From assembly GCF_011090165.1 (NCBI RefSeq), contig NZ_JAADJT010000013.1, positions 124,001 through 188,000 of the forward strand: DNA of 64,000 nucleotides. The letters run 5' to 3'. The translations under genes and the position numbers were made by a program. Every line of letters starts with the position of its first letter. Within the stretch, counting starts at the first letter, position 1. A model generated the notes under the pieces. The model was not told the origin of the DNA, searched no databases, and saw only the letters and a program-made list of their open reading frames with translations. Source of the stretch: Duganella aceris (lineage in GTDB: Bacteria; Pseudomonadota; Gammaproteobacteria; Burkholderiales; Burkholderiaceae_D). This document shows positions 17,534 to 26,364 of this stretch, one piece after another.

Positions 17534-18856
17534 TTAGTAGCGGTGTGGATAGATTCTGGCGATATTCGCATAGCCTAGCAGTCTCAACAGGGCAGTAACC
17601 AGATGGTTCACGTCGCGGAACTCGATCTTCTTGCCGGCGCCGGCCAGCGGCTGCAACTGCGCGTGCAGCTGGATGGCGCAGGCGTAGTCGATGCGCGTCA
17701 GGCGCGAGCAGTCGAACACCAGCGTCTGGTATTGCCCGGCATAGTCGTGGATCGCCGGCAGCACCGGCCCCAGCTGGTGTTCGATCAGCGGCGGCAGCAT
17801 GAAGCGGTCCGGCGACGCCGACACGTGCTGCGCCGCCGCCGTCGCCACCTTGTGCGGCGCCGCGAACGACGGCGGCGACACCTCGAAGGTGACGCAGTAG
17901 TCCATGCCGATTTCCTCGAACTCCTTTTCGCGGTTGAGCAGCTGCAACAACTCCAGCAGCAACAGCCACGGCGCCTCGGTGTCGTCGCGCCGGCCGATGG
18001 CGATGCCGGCGCGGATCTGCGCCGCCAGGCCGGCGGCGTCCACCAGGATCAGCTCGCGCTGGCGCGCCTGCAGCTTGCGCAGCGTGTCGCGCAGCAGCGT
18101 GCAGCCGGCGGCATCGACGGCGTGGAGGCGGCCGAACTCCAGCCGCAGCACCGGGCTGGCGGCGGCCAGTTGCAGCAGGCGGTCCAGCTGCGGCGCGATG
18201 TGCTGGTCCAGCACGCCGCTGAACGATTCGGTCGGGATCACCCCGGCCCAGTCCGGCGTGCCGGCGGCCGGCGCGGCCGGCGCGTTCCACGGCGGCGGCG
18301 AGGTTTCGAAGGTGCTGGCGTAGTCGATCGACAGGTTGTCGAACAGGTCTTGCTGGCCGCCGACCTGGTACAGGTCGAACAGCATCCACCAGACGATGCG
18401 GTCGCGGCCGCCGGTGTCGGCCACCGCCGCCGTCAGCAGTTGCTGCGCCACCGCGCCCTGGGCGTTGGCGTACAGAATGGCGATTTCCTCCACCACCGGC
18501 GCGCTCTCGGCCGCCGTCGCCTGTTGCGGCAGCTCGTCGTCGTGCAGCAGCAGCGTGGTGGGGATGTCGAGCCCGGCCAGCGTGTCGCCGCCGTGGTCGC
18601 CGGCGGGGCGCGGACGCGGCGGGCGGGCCGCGCGCGGGCTGCCCCAGGCCGGCTCCGGCTGGTTGAAGATGTCGAAGGTCATCGCCGATTCGATGGCGTC
18701 GATCTTCATCGCCGTGGCGCGCGCGATCTCGCGCTGGCGCGCCTGCTGGCTCTGGCGTTCGGCTTCGCTGTTGGCGGCCAGCCGCGCCGCCTCGTCGTCG
18801 CTGAGCGGCGCAAGCGTGTCGCGGTCGGCCTTCTTGAAGATGGAGAACAATCCCAC
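17534..18856 (-). CDS. Protein with two STAS-like domains
   Basis: A 440-residue cytoplasmic protein starting at GTG (GAGGT 5 nt upstream). Residues about 1-60 are charged and helical and begin MGLFSIFKK. Two related halves follow: residues about 130-270 and 280-430 each contain a stretch of DYxxTFExSPP type (IDYASTFETSPPPW and MDYCVTFEVSPPSF) and a STAS-like fold region (RLEFGRLHAVDAAGC; LVFDCSRLTRIDYACA). STAS domains act in anti-sigma antagonist and transporter regulation, but no phosphorylatable partner is nearby. It is transcribed after the dksA terminator, so probably from its own promoter. Confidence 0.7.
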   Translation of the reverse strand: MGLFSIFKKADRDTLAPLSDDEAARLAANSEAERQSQQARQREIARATAMKIDAIESAMTFDIFNQPEPAWGSPRAARPPRPRPAGDHGGDTLAGLDIPTTLLLHDDELPQQATAAESAPVVEEIAILYANAQGAVAQQLLTAAVADTGGRDRIVWWMLFDLYQVGGQQDLFDNLSIDYASTFETSPPPWNAPAAPAAGTPDWAGVIPTESFSGVLDQHIAPQLDRLLQLAAASPVLRLEFGRLHAVDAAGCTLLRDTLRKLQARQRELILVDAAGLAAQIRAGIAIGRRDDTEAPWLLLLELLQLLNREKEFEEIGMDYCVTFEVSPPSFAAPHKVATAAAQHVSASPDRFMLPPLIEHQLGPVLPAIHDYAGQYQTLVFDCSRLTRIDYACAIQLHAQLQPLAGAGKKIEFRDVNHLVTALLRLLGYANIARIYPHRY

Positions 18857-18943
18857 GCTGACCTCGTTGTCTTAATCAGCACTAGTGTAGCGGAAGGGAA
18901 AGCGTTTGCCGTGTTACGGATGGGATGGCGTTGCAAAACCACG

Positions 18944-18975
18944 TAAAAAAAGCACGCGGGGTTGAGGCGCGTGCT
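18944..18975 (-). terminator. Intrinsic terminator of dksA
   Basis: On the minus strand AGCACGCG pairs with CGCGTGCT around nine bases, followed at once by a run of seven T. It begins 21 bp after the dksA stop. Confidence 0.85.
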
Positions 18976-18995
18976 TCTTGATGGGGAACGACTGC

Positions 18996-19442
18996 TTAGT
19001 CGCCGTACAGCTTCTGCTTCAGTTCGCGGCGCTGTTGCGCTTCCAGCGACAGCGTCGCGGTCGGACGCGCGATGAGGCGCGGGATGCCGATCGGTTCGCC
19101 GGTCTCTTCGCACCAGCCGTAGTCGCCGCCGTCGATGGCGACGATGGATTGCTGGACTTTTTTCAGCAGTTTGCGCTCGCGGTCGCGGGTGCGCAGTTCC
19201 AGCGCGTGTTCCTCTTCGATGGTGGCGCGGTCGGCCGGGTCCGGCACCAGCACGGTTTCGCGCAGGTGTTCGGTGGTTTCGCCGGCGTTTTTCAACAGTT
19301 CTTTTTCAAGCTGCTGCAGCTTCACTTTGAAAAAGGCCAACTGCGCCGCGTTCATGTAATCCTTTTCATCCATCTTCAGAATTTCTTCGTCGGTCAGGAT
19401 GCGGTCGGCGGCGGCGGGGGTCGATTTATTAGTTTTGGTCAT
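18996..19442 (-). CDS. dksA: RNA polymerase-binding transcription factor DksA
   Basis: A 148-residue protein that binds the RNA polymerase secondary channel and works with ppGpp. The coiled-coil tip region holds DPADRATIEEEHALELRTRD, with the two acidic tip residues. The C-terminal globular part reads GWCEETGEPIGIPRLIARPT and retains only one of the four cysteines of the E. coli zinc finger, so it probably does not need zinc. It is followed by its own terminator and lies 89 bp downstream of the metallochaperone gene on the same strand. Confidence 0.95.
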   Translation of the reverse strand: MTKTNKSTPAAADRILTDEEILKMDEKDYMNAAQLAFFKVKLQQLEKELLKNAGETTEHLRETVLVPDPADRATIEEEHALELRTRDRERKLLKKVQQSIVAIDGGDYGWCEETGEPIGIPRLIARPTATLSLEAQQRRELKQKLYGD

Positions 19443-19531
19443 AACTTCGCTTACCTTCGATACGACAGAGTTTTCAATTAATCAGCCCGGGCTTTGTGGT
19501 TTTTTAGCTATCCCCACAAAACCCGGATAGT

Positions 19532-20593
19532 TTATACCAGACATTGTTCTAATCCGCTAATAAAGATATCTTTCGGCAGATTTTTACCTATAAATACCAT
19601 TTTGCTGCCTCGAACGTCGTTTTCTCCCCATTTTGCGCCCAGATCGCTGCCCATGATCTGATGCACGCCTTGAAACACCACCTTGCGATCGGCGTCTTTC
19701 ATCAACAATACGCCTTTGTAGCGCAGCATGCGAGGACCATAGACATTCACCAGCCCGCCGAGGAACTCATCCAGCTTGGCGGTGTCGAACGGACGGGTGC
19801 TTTTGAACACGAAGGCGGCGATGTCGTCGCTGTGGTGGCCATGGTGGTGGTCGTGGTGATCGTGATGGGCGTGCCCATGGTCATGGTCGTGGCCGCAGTG
19901 CTCGTCGTGGACGTGGTCGTCGTCGTGCGCCTGGTCGGTGTGCAGGAAGTCCGGGTCCAGCTCCAGTTTGTCGTTGAGGTTGAAGCCCTTCAGGTCCAGC
20001 ACGTCGGCGATCGGGGCGCGGCCGAAGTCGGAGCTGCTGATCGGCGCGCGCGGGTTGATGCGCTTGAGGCGCGCGGTCAGCGCGGCCAGTTGGTCCGCGT
20101 CGACCAGGTCGGTCTTGGACAGCAGCAGCTTGTCGGCGAACCCGACCTGGCGCTGGGCTTCCTCGTGCTGGTCCAGCTGATCCATCGCGTGACGGGCGTC
20201 GACCACGGTGACCACGGCGTCCAGCATATAGTGAGCGCCTACTTCCTCGTCGACGAAGAAGGTCTGCGCCACCGGACCGGGGTTGGCCAGGCCGGTGGTC
20301 TCGATGACGACGCGGTCGAACTGGATCTCGCCGGCGTCGCGTTTTTGCGCCAGGCCGGTCAACGCCACGATCAGGTCGCCGCGCACGGTGCAGCAGATGC
20401 AGCCGTTGTTCATTTCGACGATCTGTTCGCCGCTGTCCTGCACCAGGATCTCGTTGTCGATGTTTTCCTGACCGAACTCGTTCTCGATCACGGCGATGCG
20501 CATGCCGTGATCTTCCTGCAGGATACGGTTGAGCAGGGTGGTCTTGCCGGCGCCGAGGAAGCCGGTCAGGATGGTGGTCGGAATCAGTGCCAT
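19532..20593 (-). CDS. CobW/COG0523-type GTPase, putative zinc metallochaperone
   Basis: A 353-residue G3E-family GTPase. Walker A is GFLGAGKTT with Lys17, and the metal-binding CxCC motif is Cys65-Ile-Cys67-Cys68 (NGCICCT). A very His/Asp-rich stretch covers residues 218-254 (nucleotides about 19832-19942). Such proteins insert or traffic zinc or related metals with GTP hydrolysis. The start at 20593 (MALIPTTIL) places the Walker motif at the usual distance; an upstream ATG in frame would add 20 atypical residues. It lies upstream of dksA. Confidence 0.9.
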   Translation of the reverse strand: MALIPTTILTGFLGAGKTTLLNRILQEDHGMRIAVIENEFGQENIDNEILVQDSGEQIVEMNNGCICCTVRGDLIVALTGLAQKRDAGEIQFDRVVIETTGLANPGPVAQTFFVDEEVGAHYMLDAVVTVVDARHAMDQLDQHEEAQRQVGFADKLLLSKTDLVDADQLAALTARLKRINPRAPISSSDFGRAPIADVLDLKGFNLNDKLELDPDFLHTDQAHDDDHVHDEHCGHDHDHGHAHHDHHDHHHGHHSDDIAAFVFKSTRPFDTAKLDEFLGGLVNVYGPRMLRYKGVLLMKDADRKVVFQGVHQIMGSDLGAKWGENDVRGSKMVFIGKNLPKDIFISGLEQCLV

Positions 20594-20724
20594 GGTGCGT
20601 GCCAGTTCAAGGTAAGGGGATACCCATATGGGGATCGAATGCGACAAATGCAATCGGGCGATTATGCCGGAATTTGTGCGGCGCTAGCAATTGGTCCGAT
20701 TGAGCAATATCAGTACCGGGTGCG

Positions 20725-21660
20725 CTATTTCACTTTGGCGCGCGGATGGGCCTGGTCGTACACCTCGGCCAGGCGCTGGAAGTCGAGCGCGGTGTACACC
20801 TGCGTCGAGCTGATGCTGGAATGGCCCAGCATCTCCTGCACCGCGCGCAGGTCGCCGGACGATTGCAGCACATGCGAGGCGAACGAGTGGCGCAGCATGT
20901 GCGGATGCACGTGCACCGGCGCGCCGCTGGCCACGCCATGGGCCTGCAGCCGCTGCTGGATCACGCGCGGCGAGACCCGCGTGCCGCGCGCGCTGAGGAA
21001 CAGCGCGTCGCCGCCGTCCAGCGGCGCCGGCCGCACCGCGATCCAGGCTTGCAGCGCGTCCAGCGCGGCGGCGCCGACCGGCACCACGCGCCGCTTGTTG
21101 CCCTTGCCGGTGACGATCACTTCACGGTTGTCGAACGCCACCCAGCCCAGCGCGTCCTTGCGCGGGGTCAGGTCCAGCCCGGCCAGCTCGGACACCCGCA
21201 GTCCGCTGGAATATAACAGTTCGAACATGGCGCGGTTGCACAGCTCGGCGGGCGCGGGCGCGGCGCCGGCGCTGGGGCGCTGCGGCGCCACCAGGTGCAC
21301 CGCGTCGTCCACCGACAGCGCGCGCGGCAGGGTCTTGGCGCGCCTGGGCGCGCGCACCCCCTGCACCGGGTTGGCCGCCAGCGCCACCTGGTCGCCGAGC
21401 CAGGCGAAAAAGCCGCGCCAGCTGGACAGCTTGCGGGCGATGGAACGGGGATCGAGTTGCTGCGCGTGCAGCTTGGCGGTCAGGCGGCGGATGGCGAAAT
21501 GGTCGAGCGCGGTCCAGTCCTGGCCGTCCGACAGCGCGGCCAGTTGCTGCAAATCGCGGGCGTAGGCGGCGGTGGTGTGCGGCGACAATTGCCGCTCGCC
21601 GCGCAGATGCGCGAGGTAGGCGTCGATCCAGGCCAGTTTGCGGTCCGGATCGGCGCTCAT
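20725..21660 (-). CDS. xerC: Site-specific tyrosine recombinase XerC
   Basis: A 311-residue recombinase that resolves chromosome dimers at dif with XerD. The N-terminal SAM-like domain covers residues about 10-95. Catalytic motifs are SSGLRVSELAGL (Arg), TGKGNKRR (Lys), HMLRHSFASH (His-x-x-Arg), LGHSSISSTQVYT (His and Tyr). A Pro/Ala-rich insertion near residue 145 (PSAGAAPAPAE) is slightly longer than usual. The ATG at 21660 lies 18 bp after the DUF484 stop, the usual pairing for xerC. Confidence 0.94.
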   Translation of the reverse strand: MSADPDRKLAWIDAYLAHLRGERQLSPHTTAAYARDLQQLAALSDGQDWTALDHFAIRRLTAKLHAQQLDPRSIARKLSSWRGFFAWLGDQVALAANPVQGVRAPRRAKTLPRALSVDDAVHLVAPQRPSAGAAPAPAELCNRAMFELLYSSGLRVSELAGLDLTPRKDALGWVAFDNREVIVTGKGNKRRVVPVGAAALDALQAWIAVRPAPLDGGDALFLSARGTRVSPRVIQQRLQAHGVASGAPVHVHPHMLRHSFASHVLQSSGDLRAVQEMLGHSSISSTQVYTALDFQRLAEVYDQAHPRAKVK

Positions 21661-21677
21661 GGGCGTGGGCGCGCGGC

Positions 21678-22346
21678 TTAGGCCAGCAGCCAGGCCAGCG
21701 CGGTGCTGGAGGTTTCGCCGATGTGGACCAGGAAGTCGGTCGCCATCAGCGAGGTGAAGCGGGCCGGGTCGGGCGAGCCGAGGATCAACAGGCCGAAGGC
21801 GTTCTTGTTGCCCGGCTTGCGCAACGGAATGATGACGGTCGAGGTGATGCCGGCCGGATCGTCCAGCCAGCGCACCGCTTCGAAATCCTTGTTGGTGCCG
21901 CAATACGGCGCCAGCAGACTGTTGGCGAAGATGCGCGCGTCCTCGGTGACGCCGCCGACAAACCATTCGCCGGCGTAGTCGGGCGCCGTGTCCCAGATGC
22001 GCAGGGTCACCTGCGGCACCTCGAAACTGTTCTTCAGGCCGCTGACCACGGAATGCGGCATCGAGCCGACGTCTTCGGATTCCAGCAGCACCTTGGTCCA
22101 GCGGTGGAATTTGTTGGCGATCGCTTCGTTTTCCGAGGCCAGGCGCATCAGGTTGCTCATGCGCAGTTCCAGCGTTTTGTATTTATCGCGCAACACTTCC
22201 ATCTGGCGTTCCTGCAGCGATACGGCGCGGCCCGTCAGCGGGCTGGCCAGCTTGATGTCACCCAGCAGGTCGGCATGTTCTTCGAAGAAATTCGGGTGAT
22301 CGGTCAGGTATTGCGCGACCAGGGTGGAGTCCAGAGGGGCAGTCAT
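21678..22346 (-). CDS. DUF484 family protein
   Basis: A 222-residue protein with the features VAQYLTDHPNFFEEHADLL at the N-terminus, a helical middle and a GAF-like C-terminal domain ending LVHIGETSSTALAWLL. DUF484 genes usually sit between dapF and xerC. Here xerC follows directly, but dapF lies about 3 kb away. The function is unknown; the GAF-like fold suggests ligand sensing, which is inference. Confidence 0.92.
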   Translation of the reverse strand: MTAPLDSTLVAQYLTDHPNFFEEHADLLGDIKLASPLTGRAVSLQERQMEVLRDKYKTLELRMSNLMRLASENEAIANKFHRWTKVLLESEDVGSMPHSVVSGLKNSFEVPQVTLRIWDTAPDYAGEWFVGGVTEDARIFANSLLAPYCGTNKDFEAVRWLDDPAGITSTVIIPLRKPGNKNAFGLLILGSPDPARFTSLMATDFLVHIGETSSTALAWLLA

Positions 22347-22393
22347 TGAGGTACTTTATAAGCGTGGTTGGAGTTGCACTGGCATTCTAAACG

Positions 22394-22422
22394 AAAAAAA
22401 ACGGACATGGTTGCCCATGCCC
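22394..22422 (-). terminator. Intrinsic terminator of the porin gene
   Basis: On the minus strand GGGCATGG pairs with CCATGTCC (one G-T wobble) around GCAA, followed by C or G and then eight T. It lies 45 bp past the porin stop and ends before the DUF484 gene. Confidence 0.8.
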
Positions 22423-22466
22423 GCCATTCCCCATCTCACGCATACAGTTCTTGTCGACTGCGCCGC

Positions 22467-23519
22467 TTAGAAATTGTGATGGATGCCAAGGCTGTAGTAA
22501 TTGAAGGTGGCGGCCGGGGTGATCTTCTTGCGCGCCGCGTCGACGTACAGATAGGTGCGGGCCGACAGGTTGTAGTCGTAACCGACCGAGAACTGCTTGG
22601 TCTTGGCGATCGCCGGGCTGTTGAGGAAGTTGTCCGGCGTCTTGCGGCCCACGCCGGCGCGGATCATGCCGGCGCCGATGTTGTAGTTGGCGCCGACCAG
22701 CCAGGCCTTGGTGATCGGGTTGATCAGCACGCTGTTGTCCTGGTCCTGGCGCTGGTAGGACGCCATCAGTTTCAACGCCGGAATCGGCTTGAACGAACCG
22801 CCGATCGACCACAGCTTGGTTTCCACCGCGTTGCGCTCGTAGGCGGCGTAGATCGAATACGGACCCTGGCCGACGGTCGCGCTCAGCGAATACGGCGCCA
22901 CCTGCGGCACGTAGTTGGCGGTGAACTGCGGCGCGGCGGCGGTGCCGCGGCCGACGATGGCGGCGTTGCCGTTGGCTTCCTTGGCGGCGACGGTGACGTT
23001 CAGCTGGAAGATGCCGCCGATCACCGGGGTGTTATAGAACACCGCGTTGGAGAAGCGGTTGGCCGAGTTGCCGGGCGCGCTCAGCGGATCGCTGGTGTAG
23101 CCGGCCACTTGCAGATCGGTCTGGTAGCCGGCGACGGCGGGCATGCCGCTCCATGGCTCGTAGGCGGTGCTGGTTTCCTGGAACGCGGTCAGGCCGCGGC
23201 CGAGGCGGATGGTACCGAAGTCGCCCTGCAGGCCGACGCGGCTCTGGCCCTGGAACAGCGGGCGGGTGGTGCTTTCGATCACGCCGGTGTCCGGCTCGTA
23301 GCGGATTTCCAGTTGGAACAGGGCCTTCAGGCCGCTGCCCAGGTCTTCGACGCCGCGGAAGCCCAGCTTGTTGTTGTCACGCTTGCCGACGGCGGTCACG
23401 TCGGTGTCTGTACGCCTGGAAACACCAGCATCCAAAGTGCCGTAGATGGTCACGGACGATTGCGCGTACGCGCCGGAAAACGCGCCCATGAGTGCCAGAG
23501 CCACTAAAGATTTTTTCAT
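22467..23519 (-). CDS. Gram-negative general porin (16-strand, betaproteobacterial type)
   Basis: A 350-residue outer-membrane porin. The signal peptide is MKKSLVALALMGAFSGAYA, followed by QSSVTIYGTLDAG, the hallmark mature N-terminus. RLGRGLTAFQET and other barrel strands follow, and the protein ends in Phe (GIHHNF), the BAM recognition residue. AAGGA lies 8 nt before the ATG. It has its own terminator. It sits between DUF484 and a Sel1 gene, apart from other transport genes. Its specificity cannot be read from sequence. Confidence 0.94.
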   Translation of the reverse strand: MKKSLVALALMGAFSGAYAQSSVTIYGTLDAGVSRRTDTDVTAVGKRDNNKLGFRGVEDLGSGLKALFQLEIRYEPDTGVIESTTRPLFQGQSRVGLQGDFGTIRLGRGLTAFQETSTAYEPWSGMPAVAGYQTDLQVAGYTSDPLSAPGNSANRFSNAVFYNTPVIGGIFQLNVTVAAKEANGNAAIVGRGTAAAPQFTANYVPQVAPYSLSATVGQGPYSIYAAYERNAVETKLWSIGGSFKPIPALKLMASYQRQDQDNSVLINPITKAWLVGANYNIGAGMIRAGVGRKTPDNFLNSPAIAKTKQFSVGYDYNLSARTYLYVDAARKKITPAATFNYYSLGIHHNF

Positions 23520-23931
23520 TTGAGTTATTCCTTTTTATAAGTGAGTCGTACAAACATCCCAAGGTGCACCGTCTCATTGTGACCGTCAGATGAGAAGTAC
23601 CTTAAATGCTGATCGGGCCAAATGCGTTGGAATGGTCGATTATGACGGCTTGTTTTGGTCGAAAGCCCGCAATTTCCGAGTTCCTGTTGTATTTTTGAAA
23701 CGCTTGTCCGGCCTGCCGATCGGCTGCCGGCGCGCAAGATTTCCTTTCACTGAGGCATCAAAACAACTCTAGCGTACCGTCCAAAGCGGGGTGTCGCGGT
23801 TGTTCAAGATCAAACCGGCGCGCATATTATTTCGCGTGTGGCGCGGATCGCACGCTACACTTATAACCATACGGCGCCGCAGACAGCACAGTGGCGTCAC
23901 CCGCTTCGATGGATCATTTCATAGTGAGACG
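23520..23931. other. 412-bp intergenic region between porin and Sel1 genes
   Basis: This divergent spacer is less GC-rich than its surroundings. For the porin side, a TTGGGA, 17 bp, TATAAA pair on the minus strand lies so close to the ribosome binding site that the leader would be very short; other promoters farther up are possible. For the plus strand, a TATAAC at 23862-23867 is a candidate -10 for the Sel1 gene. I see no convincing gene, hairpin or repeat in it. Confidence 0.4.
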
Positions 23932-25485
23932 ATGGCAAATCGAGAAGAGCTAGGGATCATCAGGGGTGCCCGCGCCGGAGACGCGGTGTGCCAACTGGCG
24001 CTGGGCAAGCTGTATCTGTTCGGCGGCGCCAGCCTGCCACTGAGCGTGCCCACCGCACTGCACTGGTTGAACCGCGCCGCGCTGCAGCAGCAGGACGAGG
24101 CGTGGATGCTCATCGGCGCCAACATCCCGTTCGAGCACGCCCAGCATTGCGTGCCGGCCGTGCTGCCGTGGTACGAACGCGCCTACGACGCCGGCGTCGA
24201 GCAGGCCGGCATGGTGCTGGCGCAACTGGTGCTGCAGCCGGCCGCGCCGCACGATATGTCCCATTTACACAACAAAGCCCGCCAGGCGCTGGACGCGGCC
24301 GCGCAGACCGGCTCGCCGGAGGCGCTGTGGCTGCTGGCGCATCTGTCCGGCGGCCGGCCGTCGGCGTCGGCCGCCACCCCATCCCCGGCGGGCGCGCCGG
24401 CGCCGCCGCCGCGCCCGAGCGCGCGCCAGCCGTGGCGCGCCGACAACGCTGTCGTCGCGGCCCAGTATGCGTTGCTGGAGAAGCTGTGGCCGGAAGACCA
24501 CGTGGCGTTCCTGCAACAGGCACAACCGCTGCTGCGCCAGCTGCTGGCCGCCGCGCCGGCCGACGCCGAAGCGGCGCGGCTGGCCGACTGGCCGTTGACG
24601 CCGCAGCAGGTGACCTTGCTGGCGCGCTGCGCCGAACTGCTGGAGCGGCATGACGGCGATCCCGAACTGCGGCACTGCCGCGAGCTGGCCGCGCACGGCG
24701 GCGAGCGCAACGCCCAGCTGGCGCTGGGACTGTGGTTCGCGCGCATGGACGGCGACGGCAAGCGCCAGAGCAACGGCATCGCCGCCGTCAACTTCAAGCG
24801 CGCGATCCGCTGGCTGACGCTGGCCGGCGAGCAGGGCCTGGCCGAGGCCTGGTTCGCGCTGTCGCGCATTTATCTGAAACCGGAGTTTTCGCAGCGTTGC
24901 GTGGCCGAGGCGCAAGCCTACCTGGAGCGCGCGGCGGAGATGGGCCATTGCGGCGCCCAGCTGGAGTGCGGCATGTATGCCTGGCGCAATCGCCGCGCCG
25001 ACCAGCACAGCGATGTGCGCGCCGCCTACTGGCTGCAGAAGGCCGCCGCCCAGGGCTGCGACGAGGCGGAAACGGCGCTGGCGCGCATCGTCGCCGCGCC
25101 CAAGGAGTCGGGCTGGATCGCCAGCATCGTGGCCTGTCTGACGCGGGAATTGCTGGAAAGCCAGCCGCTGCTGGCGGCCCGGCTGGAGCTGGCCACGCTG
25201 TTCGGCCTGAGCCGGGCGGAAGCCTTGTTGCTGGATGTGAAGGCGGCCGACCAGGGCCATTGCCTGGTGGTCGACATCCGCGCCAGTTACGGCCGCAGCA
25301 AGCGCCGCCTGGTGTTGCTGCGCACCGCGCGCGAGCGCCAGGCGCTGGACCGCATCGTGCGCCTGTTCGAAGAGGTCGACAGCGGACCGGACGGCCTGGA
25401 AGGCAACTACCGCCAGCGCCTGTACCGGCTCAAGACCTGGCTGCCGGCCGTCGGCGATGGCGAGGGCGACCTGCTGGCCGCCTAG
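23932..25485 (+). CDS. Sel1-repeat / tetratricopeptide-like protein
   Basis: A 517-residue protein of Sel1-like helical repeats. The N-terminal half contains GDAVCQLALGKLYLFGG and WYERAYDAGVEQAGMVLAQ; the C-terminal half contains WLTLAGEQGLAEAWFALSRI, YLERAAEMGHCGAQLECGMY and WLQKAAAQGCDEAETALARI. A Pro/Ala-rich linker (residues about 145-165) lies between. There is no signal peptide or membrane segment. The ATG at 23932 was chosen (GTGAGAC upstream; candidate -10 at 23862) over a GTG at 23791. Sel1 proteins are scaffolds; the partners are unknown here. Confidence 0.8.
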   Translation: MANREELGIIRGARAGDAVCQLALGKLYLFGGASLPLSVPTALHWLNRAALQQQDEAWMLIGANIPFEHAQHCVPAVLPWYERAYDAGVEQAGMVLAQLVLQPAAPHDMSHLHNKARQALDAAAQTGSPEALWLLAHLSGGRPSASAATPSPAGAPAPPPRPSARQPWRADNAVVAAQYALLEKLWPEDHVAFLQQAQPLLRQLLAAAPADAEAARLADWPLTPQQVTLLARCAELLERHDGDPELRHCRELAAHGGERNAQLALGLWFARMDGDGKRQSNGIAAVNFKRAIRWLTLAGEQGLAEAWFALSRIYLKPEFSQRCVAEAQAYLERAAEMGHCGAQLECGMYAWRNRRADQHSDVRAAYWLQKAAAQGCDEAETALARIVAAPKESGWIASIVACLTRELLESQPLLAARLELATLFGLSRAEALLLDVKAADQGHCLVVDIRASYGRSKRRLVLLRTARERQALDRIVRLFEEVDSGPDGLEGNYRQRLYRLKTWLPAVGDGEGDLLAA

Positions 25486-25492
25486 GGCTCGC

Positions 25493-26356
25493 CTAGAGTT
25501 CTATTTCACCTTCGAAGACGGTGACGGCCGGCCCGGTCAGCCACACCGGCTGGCCTGCGCCGGCCCAGCTGATCGACAACTGGCCGCCGCGCGCATCGAC
25601 CCGCACCGGGCTGTCCAGCAGGCCGCGCCGGATGCCGGCCACGGCGGCGGCGCAGGCGCCGGTGCCGCAGGCCAGCGTCTCGCCGACGCCGCGCTCGAAC
25701 ACGCGCAGTCTCACATGATGGCGATCGACCACCTGCATGAAGCCGGCGTTGACGCGGTTGGGGAAGCGCGCGTGATGCTCGATCAGCGGACCGGTCAGCT
25801 CCACCGGCGCGGTGTCGACATCGTCGACGATCTGCACCGCATGCGGGTTGCCCATCGACACGGCGGAAACCAGCACGCTCTCCTTGGCGCCGCCCAGTTC
25901 CAGCACCAGCGGCCACAGCGTGTCGGCGCCCTGCGCCACGCCCTGCAAGCCTTCGGCGTCGAACGGCACGCGCGCCGCGTCCAGCACCGGCGCACCCATG
26001 TCGACCGTGATGCTGCCGTCCAGTTCCAGCCGGGGCGCGATCACGCCGGCCTTGGTTTCCACGGTGATGCTGCGGCGGTCGGTCAGCCCCTTTTCCGAGA
26101 CGAACTTGACGAAGGCGCGCGAACCGTTGCCGCACTGTTCGACCTCGCCGCCGTCGGCGTTGAAGATGCGGTAGCGGAAATCGCAACCCGGCTGGCTCGG
26201 CTTTTCCACCAGCAGGATCTGGTCGGCGCCGACGCCGAAGCGGCGGTCGCCCAGCAGTTGCCACTGCGCCGGCGTGAAGTCGATGTGCTGGTTGATGCCG
26301 TCGATCACGACGAAATCGTTGCCGGCGCCGTGCATTTTGGTGAATTTGAGTTTCAT
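25493..26356 (-). CDS. dapF: Diaminopimelate epimerase
   Basis: A 287-residue enzyme converting LL- to meso-diaminopimelate for lysine and peptidoglycan synthesis. The N-terminal MKLKFTKMHGAGNDFVVID is diagnostic. The two catalytic cysteines lie in EQCGNGSRAF and LACGTGACAAA. It is convergent with the Sel1 gene (7 bp between stops) and 8 bp downstream of the acyltransferase gene on the same strand. DUF484 and xerC, its usual neighbours, lie 3.1 kb away on the same strand. Confidence 0.96.
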   Translation of the reverse strand: MKLKFTKMHGAGNDFVVIDGINQHIDFTPAQWQLLGDRRFGVGADQILLVEKPSQPGCDFRYRIFNADGGEVEQCGNGSRAFVKFVSEKGLTDRRSITVETKAGVIAPRLELDGSITVDMGAPVLDAARVPFDAEGLQGVAQGADTLWPLVLELGGAKESVLVSAVSMGNPHAVQIVDDVDTAPVELTGPLIEHHARFPNRVNAGFMQVVDRHHVRLRVFERGVGETLACGTGACAAAVAGIRRGLLDSPVRVDARGGQLSISWAGAGQPVWLTGPAVTVFEGEIEL

Positions 26357-26364
26357 GGGGTGAC

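Noticed and set aside
20594..20653. A 20-residue N-terminal extension of the CobW-type protein
   Set aside because: The extra residues precede the Walker A domain in a way not seen in the family, and MALIPTTIL is the normal start.
23791..23931. A longer N-terminus for the Sel1 protein from GTG at 23791
   Set aside because: The added 47 residues are Arg-rich and unlike the family, and a TATAAC promoter-like element lies within that stretch.
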